This document shows positions 17,207 through 25,585 of a DNA stretch of 64,000 bases, piece after piece. The stretch is taken from positions 62,001 through 126,000 of the forward strand of contig CAYXMQ010000005.1 in NCBI GenBank assembly GCA_964466195.1, in the 5' to 3' direction. The DNA comes from PFJX01 sp964466195 (GTDB lineage Bacteria; Pseudomonadota; Gammaproteobacteria; Burkholderiales; Thiobacillaceae). Under the pieces are notes generated by a model. It made no database searches. It had not been told where the DNA came from and worked only from the letters and a program-made list of their open reading frames with translations. The translations under genes and the position numbers were made by a program. How positions within the stretch are numbered: the stretch's first letter is position 1; every line of letters starts with the position of its first letter.

Positions 17207-18628
17207 TCACGCGTCCAAGCGATTCTGCGCGGCGGCCGGCGAAGTGTCGTCGGTTCGGGGCAGGCCTGGCTGCGGATAAAGTACGCGGAAGCGTGCGCCG
17301 CCCTCCAGCCCGGCGTCGATTTCTACACGCGCGCCATGTCGGATGGCGACTTCCTGCACGATGGCCAGACCCAGGCCGCTGCCAGGCTGGCCGTTGCCAG
17401 GGATGCGATGAAAACGTTCGAACACGCGCTCGCGTTGGTCGATCGGAATGCCCGGACCGTTATCCTCGACTTCCAACCACGCGCCGGCGTGGCCTGGCCT
17501 GCTGCAGCCGGCCCGTACGGTGATGCGGCCGCCGGCCGGGGTGTAGCGAATGGCGTTGTCGATCAGGTTGTCGAGCAGATCGCGCAGGCTGGCCTCATCG
17601 CCGTTGACCTTGCATTGCCGTTCTTCCGCTTCGAAGCCGATATCGATGTTTTTCTGCAAGGCATCGGGCGCCCAATGGGCGGCGATTTCCTGTGCGATGC
17701 GATGCAGGTCGAGCCTTTCCAGCGTCGTACTCTGGCGCGCTTCCGGCTCGTTGCGCGCCAGGGTCAACAACTGCGTGACCAGATGGCTACAGCGTTGCGC
17801 GCTGACGCAGATGCGTTCCAGCGCATCGCGCACGGGCTCCGCGACATCTTCGCGTTTGGCCAGTTCGGCTTGCGCTTTGAGGCCGGCGAACGGGGTGCGC
17901 AACTGATGCGCCGCATCGGCGATGAAGCGGCGTTGGGTGTCCATCATGCCTTGCAGGCGGGCGATCAGCGCATTCACTTCCTGGATCAGCGGACGCACTT
18001 CGCCGGGGGCGCGCGTTTCATCGAGCGGCCGCAAATCGTTGCGCGGTCGCCCGGCGACTTCACGCCGCAAGCGCTCGAGCGGTTCGAAGCCGCGCTTGAG
18101 GCCGATCCAGACCGCGATGCCGGCGATGACGATGAAGATCAGTTGCGGAATGACAATGTTGCCGAGAATGCTGCGGCCCAGAACCAGGCGCGCTTGTACC
18201 GGTTCGGCGGCCTGCACCAGCATCGCTTCGCCATTCGGCCGGATCACCGGCAGCGAAACCAGGCGCAGTTTCTCGCCATGAAACAGGGTGTCGCGCAGAT
18301 GCGGCAGGGTATGGTTGAAGTCGGTCGGGCGCGGCGCCGGCAGTTGACCGCTTGCCGCCAGTTTGCGGCCCCATGCATCGTGAACCGAGTAGCGAAACAA
18401 GCGATCGTCTTCGGAAAACGTCGGCCCCGGGCGGCCTTCGACATGCAAGACATAGCGGCTGGCCAGCAGCTTGGCGCGCTCCAGCAAGACCAGGTCATAC
18501 GGTTTGTTGGATAGATTCACCGCCGCCATATAACCGGTGACCGTGGAAAACAACAGCAGCAGGAAAAGCGGCGTGAACAGCCAGTTGACTAGCTGATGGC
18601 GCAGCGAAAGAGTGTCATCGTCTTGCAT
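17207..18628 (-). CDS. Two-component sensor histidine kinase, TctE-like, without adjacent response regulator
   Basis: A 473-residue inner-membrane kinase. TM helices lie at about 14 to 36 and 166 to 186 and flank a periplasmic sensor of about 130 residues, followed by a HAMP-like linker. The H-box is FIADAAHQLRTPFAGLKAQ with the phospho-accepting His. The N-box is LLDNLIDNAIRYTP, and the G-boxes are DNGPGIP and GSGLGLAI. The architecture resembles TctE/QseC kinases that usually follow a response-regulator gene. Here the upstream neighbour is mobB and no regulator is nearby, so its partner must be elsewhere. The signal is unknown. Confidence 0.92.
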   Translation of the reverse strand: MQDDDTLSLRHQLVNWLFTPLFLLLLFSTVTGYMAAVNLSNKPYDLVLLERAKLLASRYVLHVEGRPGPTFSEDDRLFRYSVHDAWGRKLAASGQLPAPRPTDFNHTLPHLRDTLFHGEKLRLVSLPVIRPNGEAMLVQAAEPVQARLVLGRSILGNIVIPQLIFIVIAGIAVWIGLKRGFEPLERLRREVAGRPRNDLRPLDETRAPGEVRPLIQEVNALIARLQGMMDTQRRFIADAAHQLRTPFAGLKAQAELAKREDVAEPVRDALERICVSAQRCSHLVTQLLTLARNEPEARQSTTLERLDLHRIAQEIAAHWAPDALQKNIDIGFEAEERQCKVNGDEASLRDLLDNLIDNAIRYTPAGGRITVRAGCSRPGHAGAWLEVEDNGPGIPIDQRERVFERFHRIPGNGQPGSGLGLAIVQEVAIRHGARVEIDAGLEGGARFRVLYPQPGLPRTDDTSPAAAQNRLDA

Positions 18629-18694
18629 GGGGCGAGGTCGGCAAAAGACACGGAGGCGATACCGCGATTGTCATGCAAACCAGGCCCACGCCGG

Positions 18695-19213
18695 CTATGA
18701 GCGCACCCATGCAAGGATGAAGGCGGCAATGGCTTCCGGTTGGTTCAGGTCGAGCAGAGTGCGCAAGCCGGGCGATGCCGCCAGCGTGGATGCGGAATCA
18801 GGCCCCAAATCCGCCGCGACAGCGATGAAATCGGCGTCGTCCGGATGCAGCCAGGGCTTGGAATTGTCCTTGCGCCAGACCTCCAGCTTGGGCAGGCGGG
18901 CGTGTTTGTAGCCTTCCACCAGCACCAGGTCGCACGGCGAAAGCCGGGCCAAATGCGTGTCCAGGCTGGGTTCGGCGGCGCCGCGCAACTCGCCGACCAG
19001 CATCCAGCGATAGGGTGAAGTCAGCAGTGTCTCGTGTGCGCCGGCTTGGCGATGCCGCCAGGAATCCTTGCCCGCCTTGTCCACCTCAACGTCATGATGA
19101 CTCTGCTTGATGATCGAGACGGTCAGACCGCCTGCGTTCAACAGCGGCAGCAGTTTTTCGATCAGCGTGGTCTTGCCGCTGCCGCTGTAACCGGCGATGC
19201 CAAGGATTCTCAT
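18695..19213 (-). CDS. mobB: Molybdopterin-guanine dinucleotide biosynthesis adaptor MobB
   Basis: A 172-residue GTP-binding protein with the P-loop GYSGSGKTTLIEKL at the N-terminus. The downstream motifs SIIKQSHHD and LVLVEGYKH are conserved in MobB. It assists MobA in attaching GMP to molybdopterin, needed by DMSO-reductase-family molybdoenzymes. It is divergent from moaA across a 157-bp intergenic region, so this is a molybdenum-cofactor pair. The sensor kinase gene lies 66 bp downstream on the same strand. Confidence 0.93.
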   Translation of the reverse strand: MRILGIAGYSGSGKTTLIEKLLPLLNAGGLTVSIIKQSHHDVEVDKAGKDSWRHRQAGAHETLLTSPYRWMLVGELRGAAEPSLDTHLARLSPCDLVLVEGYKHARLPKLEVWRKDNSKPWLHPDDADFIAVAADLGPDSASTLAASPGLRTLLDLNQPEAIAAFILAWVRS

Positions 19214-19370
19214 GATGCGAGGAGGAAATGCGGCATCGCGCCCGAGGCCTGACCGGGATAAAGAGATTGCGGTTGCGGGTTGATGAGAATCAAGGTCGTC
19301 GCTTTCGTGTTTACCAGGACGGGACTATATTCTGCTTCATCCAACGACACACTCGATTGCCTCGCAACTC

Positions 19371-20345
19371 ATGGATAGCCTGATTGATCGCTTCGGCCGC
19401 CGTATCGAATATCTTCGCCTTTCCGTCACGGATCGCTGCGACCTGCGTTGCGCCTATTGCATTCCGGAAGGCTTCAAGGGCTTTGAGGAACCGGATCACT
19501 GGCTGACCTTCGATGAAATCGAGCGCCTGCTGGGGTTGTTCGCCAGCCTGGGCTTGAAGCGTGTGCGGCTGACCGGCGGCGAGCCATTACTGCGGCGCAA
19601 TATCGTCGGGCTGGTCGAGCGTGTTGCCAAGCTGTCCGGCATCGAGGATATTTCCGTTTCCACCAATGCGACGCAGTTGGCTGGCATGGCGCAGGATCTG
19701 AAGCGCGCCGGCGTTTCCCGCCTCAATGTTAGCCTCGATTCGCTGCGCCCGGAGACCGTGGAAAAGATCAATGGCCGGCCTGCGCTGGACAAGATTCTGG
19801 CCGGCCTGGAAGCCGGGCGCGCCGCCGGATTTGCGCCGATCAAAGTGAATATGGTGGTGATGCGCGAAAACGCCGACGAGGTCGATGACATCGTCGCGTA
19901 CTGCATGCAGCGTGGTTTTGTCCTGCGCCTGATCGAGTTGATGCCGATGGGCGATACCGCCCGCAAGATGGGCTACGTTGATTTGCAACCGGTAAAGTCG
20001 CGCTTGCAAAAGCGTTTCGGGCTGATCGATACGGTCATGTCCGGCGGGGGTCCGGCGCGCTATCTCGGCACGGCGGACGGCCAGTTCACGGTCGGCTTCA
20101 TTACCCCCATCTCGCAGCACTTCTGTGCGACCTGCAATCGCGTGCGTTTGACGGTGGATGGCATCCTGCACCTTTGCCTGGGACAGGAGGCGCGCGTCGA
20201 CTTCCGCGAGATGATGCGCGCCGGTGCGAGCGATGCTGAGATCGTAGAGACGATACGCGCGGCCATCGAGATGAAACCGGAGCGCCACGACTTCGTCGAA
20301 GCGCCGCAAAAGCTGGTGCGCTTCATGAGCATGACCGGCGGATAA
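19371..20345 (+). CDS. moaA: GTP 3',8-cyclase MoaA (radical SAM)
   Basis: A 324-residue enzyme that carries out the first step of molybdenum-cofactor synthesis, converting GTP to the 3',8-cyclo intermediate. The N-terminal radical-SAM cluster motif reads CDLRCAYC. The second 4Fe-4S site is in ISQHFCATCNRVRLT plus the later Cys in GILHLCLG. The protein ends in Gly-Gly (SMTGG), the C-terminal tail required for activity in MoaA. It is divergent from mobB. The 233 bp between it and adk hold no gene I can support. Confidence 0.97.
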   Translation: MDSLIDRFGRRIEYLRLSVTDRCDLRCAYCIPEGFKGFEEPDHWLTFDEIERLLGLFASLGLKRVRLTGGEPLLRRNIVGLVERVAKLSGIEDISVSTNATQLAGMAQDLKRAGVSRLNVSLDSLRPETVEKINGRPALDKILAGLEAGRAAGFAPIKVNMVVMRENADEVDDIVAYCMQRGFVLRLIELMPMGDTARKMGYVDLQPVKSRLQKRFGLIDTVMSGGGPARYLGTADGQFTVGFITPISQHFCATCNRVRLTVDGILHLCLGQEARVDFREMMRAGASDAEIVETIRAAIEMKPERHDFVEAPQKLVRFMSMTGG

Positions 20346-20578
20346 GGTCTGCATGGCTCGGCCAACAAGGTCGACTGCCGGCGCCTGAGCGCTCTACCAG
20401 ACTGAATTGACGCCCTTGCTGCGTTGCAGCGCCTGGTTTGCCAATAATCTGACCTTATAACTGAATACAAAAAATTGACTGTGCATGCCCCGGCCGCGCG
20501 CATACCCTACCGCCCGCTCAGGTTTTTTCTGTACCCACCACCCATCCCTTTCAAGGGGTTGATTTTAAGAGGTTTTTT

Positions 20579-21244
20579 ATGCGATTGATTCTTCTCGGCG
20601 GCCCCGGCGCGGGCAAAGGCACTCAGGCAAACTTCATCAAGGAACGCTACGGCATTCCGCAAATCTCCACCGGCGACATGTTGCGCGCCGCGGTCAAGGC
20701 CGGCACCGAAATGGGGCTGGCCGCCAAGAAGATCATGGACGCAGGTGGTCTGGTGTCCGACGAAATCATTATCGGTCTGGTGAAAGACCGTATTCTCGAA
20801 GCCGATTGCGCCAAGGGTTTCCTGTTTGACGGCTTTCCCCGCACGATTCCCCAGGCCGACGCGATGAAGGCTGCCGGCGTGCCGATCGATGCGGTGGTCG
20901 AGATCGACGTGCCCGATGCGGAAATCATCAAGCGCATGTCCGGCCGTCGCGTGCATGTGGCTTCCGGCCGCACCTACCATGTCGTGTTCAACCCGCCGAA
21001 AGTGGCCGGCAAGGACGACGAAACCGGTGAAGACCTGATTCAGCGTGATGACGACAAGGAAGAAACCGTCAAGAAACGTCTCGACGTGTATCACGCGCAG
21101 ACCGAGCCGCTGGTCAAGTACTACTCCGACTGGGGCAAGACCGGTGTCGCCGGCGCACCCAAGTACTTCAAGGTGTCGGGTGTCGGTTCTGTCGATGGCA
21201 TCCGAGATGCCTGCTTCGCCGCCCTGGATTCGGTGAAGAAATAA
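20579..21244 (+). CDS. adk: Adenylate kinase
   Basis: A 221-residue long-form adenylate kinase that interconverts AMP plus ATP with two ADP. The P-loop GGPGAGKGTQA, the AMP-site motif STGDMLRAA and the FDGFPRTIPQA motif are present, and the LID domain spans about 122 to 160. The LID lacks the four zinc-binding cysteines of Gram-positive enzymes. An AAGAGG ribosome site followed by six T precedes the ATG. It is followed 2 bp later by a small gene and then pfp and hppA, so an energy-related transcript is plausible. Confidence 0.97.
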   Translation: MRLILLGGPGAGKGTQANFIKERYGIPQISTGDMLRAAVKAGTEMGLAAKKIMDAGGLVSDEIIIGLVKDRILEADCAKGFLFDGFPRTIPQADAMKAAGVPIDAVVEIDVPDAEIIKRMSGRRVHVASGRTYHVVFNPPKVAGKDDETGEDLIQRDDDKEETVKKRLDVYHAQTEPLVKYYSDWGKTGVAGAPKYFKVSGVGSVDGIRDACFAALDSVKK

Positions 21245-21246
21245 GC

Positions 21247-21621
21247 ATGAGCATTCCCGGTGCCGGCGGGTCGGCTATTCCCGGCTACTCCGCCTCGGAC
21301 TTGGCGCTGGCGCGGGCCACGCTGAAGGAGCGTTTTGGCTTCGACGTGGATTTGCAGGAAGTGGAGACGGAAGTCCGCCTGTCGCCCGGCGACCGGGAGC
21401 TCGCGTCATGCCCTGCCCTGTACTGGCAGGTCGAGAAATGCTCTTTCGTGATCGCGAAGACCGGCCCCGCGGGTTATCGCGCCATGTTCTTCTATTCCGT
21501 GAAAGACCGCTTCGGCACCAGCAAGGAAGAGTACGACAACCTCGGCGATTGCCTGATCACCCTGCTCAAAGTGCAGGAGAAGGAACACCTGCGTCGCCAA
21601 CAGGAAACCGGCATCCGGTAA
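21247..21621 (+). CDS. Conserved hypothetical protein in the adk-pfp interval
   Basis: A 124-residue soluble protein starting 2 bp after adk, so almost certainly co-transcribed. I do not recognise the family. The N-terminus is Gly/Ser-rich (IPGAGGSAIPGYSASD). It is followed by an amphipathic helix and then alternating strands around CPALYWQVEKCSFVIAKTGPAGYRAMFFYS, and the C-terminus is a charged helix ending KEHLRRQQETGIR. No signal peptide or TM helix is present. Being fixed between adenylate kinase and the PPi-dependent phosphofructokinase suggests a role in nucleotide or pyrophosphate metabolism, but nothing in the sequence proves it. Confidence 0.8.
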   Translation: MSIPGAGGSAIPGYSASDLALARATLKERFGFDVDLQEVETEVRLSPGDRELASCPALYWQVEKCSFVIAKTGPAGYRAMFFYSVKDRFGTSKEEYDNLGDCLITLLKVQEKEHLRRQQETGIR

Positions 21622-21684
21622 GTATTCGTTCAGTAATTTTCGCGGGTTGCGCCAGGCGCAGCCTGCGAATCTGGAGAAATTCAA

Positions 21685-22938
21685 ATGACCATTAAAAACG
21701 CTTTCTACGCGCAATCCGGCGGTGTGACCGCCGTCATCAATGCCTCCGCCTGCGGCGTCATCGAGACCGCCCGCAAGCACCCCGACAAGATCGGCACCGT
21801 CTACGCCGGCCGTAACGGCATCATCGGCGCGTTGACCGAAGATCTGATCGACACCAGCAAAGAATCCACTGCCGACATCGCCGCGCTGCGCTCCACCCCC
21901 TCCGGCGCTTTCGGTTCCTGCCGCTTCAAGCTGAAGAGCCTGGAAGCCAACAAGCGCGAATACGAGCGCCTGATCGAAGTCTTCAAAGCCCACAATATCG
22001 GCTATTTCTTCTACAACGGCGGCGGCGACTCGGCCGACACCTGCTTCAAGGTTTCGCAACTGTCCGAGGCGATGGGCTATCCGATCCAGGCCATCCATGT
22101 GCCGAAGACCGTCGATAACGATCTGCCGATCACCGATTGCTGCCCCGGCTTCGGCTCGGTGGCCAAGTACATCGCCGTGTCCACGCTGGAAGCCTCGTTC
22201 GACGTCAAGTCGATGGCCAAGACCTCGACCAAGATCTTCGTGGTCGAGGTGATGGGGCGTCATGCCGGTTGGATCGCCGCGGCCGGCGGTCTGGTCGCCG
22301 ACCAGGGCATCCCGGTCGTGATCCTGTTCCCGGAAGTCGAGTTCGATCAGGCCAAGTTCCTCGCCAAGGTGGATGCCAACGTCAAGGAGCACGGTTTCTG
22401 TACGGTCGTGGTTTCGGAAGGCTGCCATTACCCGGACGGCAAGTTCCTTGCCGAACAGGGCACGCGCGACGCCTTCGGTCATGCCCAACTGGGCGGCGCC
22501 GCTCCGGTGGTCGCCAACATGATCAAGGACGCACTGGGCTACAAGTTCCATTGGGCCGTGGCCGATTACCTGCAGCGCGCCGCACGCCACATCGCTTCCA
22601 AGACCGACGTCGAGCAGGCGTATGCCCTCGGCCAAGCTGCGGTTGATCTGGCCATCGCCGGCAGAAATTCAGTGATGCCGACGGTCGTGCGTTTGCAGGA
22701 CATTCCCTACAAGTGGGAAATCGGCGCGGCGGAATTGAAAGACGTGGCCAACGTCGAGAAATTCATGCCCAAGGATTTCATCACCGAAGACGGATTCGGC
22801 ATTACCGACAAGTGCCGCAACTACCTCACCGGTCTGATTCAGGGCGAAGACTACCCGGAATATGAAAACGGGTTGCCGCGCTACGTCACGATGAAGAACG
22901 AAGCTGTTGCCAAAAAGCTACCTGAGTTCAAGCTGTAA
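21685..22938 (+). CDS. pfp: Pyrophosphate-dependent 6-phosphofructokinase
   Basis: A 417-residue phosphofructokinase. The phosphoryl-donor loop reads NGGGDSADT, unlike the GGDGS loop of ATP-dependent PfkA, and PKTVDNDL matches PPi-utilising enzymes. VMGRHAGWIAA (substrate binding) is intact. PPi-dependent enzymes work reversibly between fructose 6-phosphate and the 1,6-bisphosphate, and can also act in the Calvin and RuMP cycles. Co-location with a PPi-driven proton pump supports PPi as cofactor. The ATG has CTGGAG nine bases upstream. PPi versus ATP use is inferred from motif and context. Confidence 0.92.
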   Translation: MTIKNAFYAQSGGVTAVINASACGVIETARKHPDKIGTVYAGRNGIIGALTEDLIDTSKESTADIAALRSTPSGAFGSCRFKLKSLEANKREYERLIEVFKAHNIGYFFYNGGGDSADTCFKVSQLSEAMGYPIQAIHVPKTVDNDLPITDCCPGFGSVAKYIAVSTLEASFDVKSMAKTSTKIFVVEVMGRHAGWIAAAGGLVADQGIPVVILFPEVEFDQAKFLAKVDANVKEHGFCTVVVSEGCHYPDGKFLAEQGTRDAFGHAQLGGAAPVVANMIKDALGYKFHWAVADYLQRAARHIASKTDVEQAYALGQAAVDLAIAGRNSVMPTVVRLQDIPYKWEIGAAELKDVANVEKFMPKDFITEDGFGITDKCRNYLTGLIQGEDYPEYENGLPRYVTMKNEAVAKKLPEFKL

Positions 22939-22953
22939 GCTTGTTTGATCAGC

Positions 22954-22991
22954 AACAAGGGCGCCGGCTGTCAAAACCCCGCGCCCTTGTT
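22954..22991 (+). terminator. Long hairpin after pfp
   Basis: AACAAGGGCGC (22954-22964) pairs perfectly with GCGCCCTTGTT (22981-22991) around a 16-base loop. It begins 15 bp after the pfp stop. The tail is CATTAATG rather than a T-run, so termination efficiency is uncertain; partial read-through into the 73-aa gene is possible. Confidence 0.55.
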
Positions 22992-23018
22992 CATTAATGA
23001 GTCCATGAGAGCCTACTG

Positions 23019-23240
23019 ATGACACTCGATCGTGCCCGCCAACTGCTCAAGGTTCAGGCCGATTTCGGCGGTTTCTACAACGCCAACTCGGCCAAACTGA
23101 TTTTGTCCGAAGTGCAGCGCGAGCATGGCCAGATGGCGGTGGATGGGCTGATTCGTGATTTGGCTCTGGACGCCATTTTCGGTTTTGAAACGGGAACGCG
23201 TTTCGAGGGCGGCCTGGCCATTGGTAAAGCTGATCTTTGA
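23019..23240 (+). CDS. Conserved small protein between pfp and hppA
   Basis: A 73-residue soluble protein, MTLDRARQLLKVQADFGGFY onward, predicted mainly helical, with a C-terminal Gly-rich segment. I do not recognise the family. The ATG at 23019 is preceded by a purine-rich stretch (CATGAGAG). It sits between the two pyrophosphate-using genes in the same direction, separated from pfp by a hairpin and from hppA by a 99-bp region containing palindromic AT-rich DNA. Composition matches the neighbours. Function is unknown. Confidence 0.7.
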   Translation: MTLDRARQLLKVQADFGGFYNANSAKLILSEVQREHGQMAVDGLIRDLALDAIFGFETGTRFEGGLAIGKADL

Positions 23241-23254
23241 ATAAAGATTTTCTG

Positions 23255-23282
23255 CTTATAAATATAAGTTGCTCCTAATATA
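23255..23282 (+). promoter_or_regulatory. Candidate hppA promoter region with palindrome
   Basis: CTTATA-AA-TATAAG (23255-23268) is a perfect palindrome with a two-base centre. It is followed by CTAATATA (23275-23282), which contains TAATAT as a possible -10. No good -35 match is present at the right distance; the palindrome occupies that position and could be an activator or repressor site. The region ends 57 bp before the hppA start. Confidence 0.4.
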
Positions 23283-23339
23283 CTTATCGCGCGTTGTTTG
23301 AGTTTGGTGAGTCGTACCTACCCCTGAAGGAGAGAAGAG

Positions 23340-25376
23340 ATGAATGAAGGATTAATGTTCGCCCTTGCGGCGGCGGTGCTGGCCCTGTTGTACGGGGCCG
23401 TATCCATTAAATGGATTATCGGTCTGCCTACCGGCAATGATCGAATGCGGGAGATAGCCGCTGCAGTGCAGGAGGGCGCACAGGCCTACCTGAATCGGCA
23501 ATACACCACCATTGGTATCGTTGGTGCGATTCTGCTGGTCGCCATTTTTGCCGCCCTGGGCTGGCAAACCGCCGTCGGCTTCGCGATCGGCGCTTTTCTC
23601 TCCGGCCTTACCGGCTATATCGGCATGAACGTGTCGGTACGCGCCAACGTGCGTACTGCTGAAGCGGCCAAGGACGGCCTCAATGCCGCTCTCAACGTCG
23701 CCTTCAAGGGCGGCGCCATCACCGGCCTGCTGGTGGTTGGTCTGGGCCTGCTCGGGGTTGCCGGTTACTACGCCGTGCTCACCCTGTACCTGGGCGCCAC
23801 CACTCCCGAAGCCACGCACGCTTTGGTCGGTCTGGCCTTCGGCGGCTCGTTGATCTCCATCTTCGCCCGACTGGGCGGCGGCATCTTCACCAAGGGCGCT
23901 GACGTTGGCGCCGACCTGGTGGGCAAGGTCGAAGCCGGTATTCCTGAAGACGACCCGCGCAACCCGGCGGTAATTGCCGATAACGTCGGCGACAACGTCG
24001 GCGACTGCGCCGGCATGGCCGCTGACCTGTTCGAGACCTATGCCGTGACCATCATCGCCACCATGTTATTGGGCGGCCTGATGATCACCGGTTCTCCCGA
24101 AGCGGTCATCTATCCGCTGGTATTGGGCGGCTTCGCCATCATCGCGTCCATCGTCGGCACCTTCTTTGTGACTGCACGCGAAGGCGGCAAGATCATGAAC
24201 GCGCTGTATCGCGGCTTGATCGTCTCCGGCGGCCTCGCAGCGGTTGCCTTCTACCCGATCACCACCATGATGCTGGGCGAAGGCGTGATGATCGAAGGCA
24301 CCTTGGTCTCGTCGATGAATCTGTATCTCGCTACCTTGATCGGCCTCGCACTGACCGCGGCTATGGTGGTGATTACCGAGTATTACACCGCGACCGAATA
24401 CGCTCCGGTGCGTCACATCGCTCAAGCCTCCACCACTGGCCACGGCACCAATGTCATCGCCGGTATCGGCGTGTCGATGCGTTCCACCGCCATGCCGGTG
24501 CTCGCCGTGTGTGCCGCCATCTGGGCCGCCTACGACCTGGCCGGTTTGTACGGTATCGCCATCGCCGCCACCTCGATGTTGTCGATGGCCGGCATCATCG
24601 TCGCCCTCGACGCTTACGGCCCGATCACCGACAACGCCGGCGGTATTGCTGAAATGGCCGGCCTGCCGGACAACATCCGCAACATCACCGATCCGCTCGA
24701 CGCCGTCGGCAACACCACCAAGGCCGTCACCAAGGGTTACGCCATCGGTTCCGCCGGCCTGGCCGCGCTGGTTCTGTTCGCCGACTACACGCACGCGCTG
24801 ACCGCGGGCGGCCAGACCCTGACCTTCGACCTGTCCAACCATATGGTCATCATCGGCCTGTTCATCGGCGGCATGGTGCCTTATCTGTTTGCCGCAATGG
24901 GCATGGAAGCGGTCGGTCGCGCCGCCGGTTCCGTGGTGGTCGAAGTACGCCGCCAGTTCAAGGAAATCCCCGGCATCATGGAAGGTACAGCCAAGCCGGA
25001 ATACGGCACCTGCGTCGATATGCTGACCAAGGCTGCGATCAAGGAAATGATTATTCCCTCGCTGCTGCCGGTTGCGGTTCCCCTGATCGTCGGCCTCACC
25101 CTCGGCGCGCAAGCCCTGGGCGGCGTGCTGATGGGCTCCATCATCACCGGCATCTTCGTGGCCATCTCGATGACCACCGGTGGCGGCGCCTGGGATAACG
25201 CCAAGAAGTACATCGAGGAAGGCAACTTCGGCGGCAAGGGCTCGGATGCCCACAAAGCCGCCGTGACCGGCGATACCGTCGGCGATCCCTACAAGGACAC
25301 CGCCGGCCCGGCCGTCAACCCGTTGATCAAGATCATCAACATCGTTGCGCTGATGATCGTGCCATTGATGGTTTGA
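23340..25376 (+). CDS. hppA: Membrane-bound proton-translocating pyrophosphatase (K+-independent type)
   Basis: A 678-residue integral membrane enzyme with about 16 TM helices that hydrolyses PPi and pumps protons. The PPi/Mg site motif DVGADLVGKVEAGIPEDDPR and the following DNVGDNVGDCAGMAADLFE are intact, as is the C-terminal GDTVGDPYKDTAGPA. The determinant after GNTT is Lys (GNTTKAVTKGYAIGSA), where K+-dependent enzymes carry Ala, so this is predicted to be the K+-independent, H+-pumping class. AAGGAGAGAAG serves as ribosome site. With pfp and adk it forms a PPi-based energy cluster. Confidence 0.97.
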   Translation: MNEGLMFALAAAVLALLYGAVSIKWIIGLPTGNDRMREIAAAVQEGAQAYLNRQYTTIGIVGAILLVAIFAALGWQTAVGFAIGAFLSGLTGYIGMNVSVRANVRTAEAAKDGLNAALNVAFKGGAITGLLVVGLGLLGVAGYYAVLTLYLGATTPEATHALVGLAFGGSLISIFARLGGGIFTKGADVGADLVGKVEAGIPEDDPRNPAVIADNVGDNVGDCAGMAADLFETYAVTIIATMLLGGLMITGSPEAVIYPLVLGGFAIIASIVGTFFVTAREGGKIMNALYRGLIVSGGLAAVAFYPITTMMLGEGVMIEGTLVSSMNLYLATLIGLALTAAMVVITEYYTATEYAPVRHIAQASTTGHGTNVIAGIGVSMRSTAMPVLAVCAAIWAAYDLAGLYGIAIAATSMLSMAGIIVALDAYGPITDNAGGIAEMAGLPDNIRNITDPLDAVGNTTKAVTKGYAIGSAGLAALVLFADYTHALTAGGQTLTFDLSNHMVIIGLFIGGMVPYLFAAMGMEAVGRAAGSVVVEVRRQFKEIPGIMEGTAKPEYGTCVDMLTKAAIKEMIIPSLLPVAVPLIVGLTLGAQALGGVLMGSIITGIFVAISMTTGGGAWDNAKKYIEEGNFGGKGSDAHKAAVTGDTVGDPYKDTAGPAVNPLIKIINIVALMIVPLMV

Positions 25377-25393
25377 TTGTTCGTTAACGACTG

Positions 25394-25427
25394 AACGGGC
25401 CGGATTGCTATCCGGCCCGTTTTGTTT
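25394..25427 (+). terminator. Rho-independent terminator after hppA
   Basis: A perfect 12-bp stem, AACGGGCCGGAT (25394-25405) and ATCCGGCCCGTT (25410-25421), has a four-base loop TGCT and is followed by TTGTTT. It starts 18 bp after the hppA stop and closes the adk-pfp-hppA transcript. Confidence 0.92.
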
Positions 25428-25523
25428 GGGCGGTGAAATCTGATCGAGTTGCTCGCATGCCGCAACAGCGCGGCAACTCATTTCAACACGCCAGGCGTAT
25501 CGGCTTACTTGTAAAAGATGCGG

Positions 25524-25551
25524 TTGTTAGAATGTCACCGAATTCTAATAT
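25524..25551 (+). promoter_or_regulatory. Promoter with internal inverted repeat before the OmpA-domain gene
   Basis: TTGTTA (25524-25529) and TAATAT (25546-25551) are separated by 16 bp and form a plausible sigma-70 promoter. The inverted repeat TTAGAAT (25527-25533) / ATTCTAA (25542-25548) lies inside it and could be an operator. The gene starts 35 bp further on. Confidence 0.5.
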
Positions 25552-25585
25552 CCTGTTTTTTCGAGTTATTACTCAAGGAGTCATG

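Noticed and set aside
24066..25481. Long open frame antisense to hppA
   Set aside because: Gly/Asp/His-rich shadow translation; hppA motifs on the other strand are complete.
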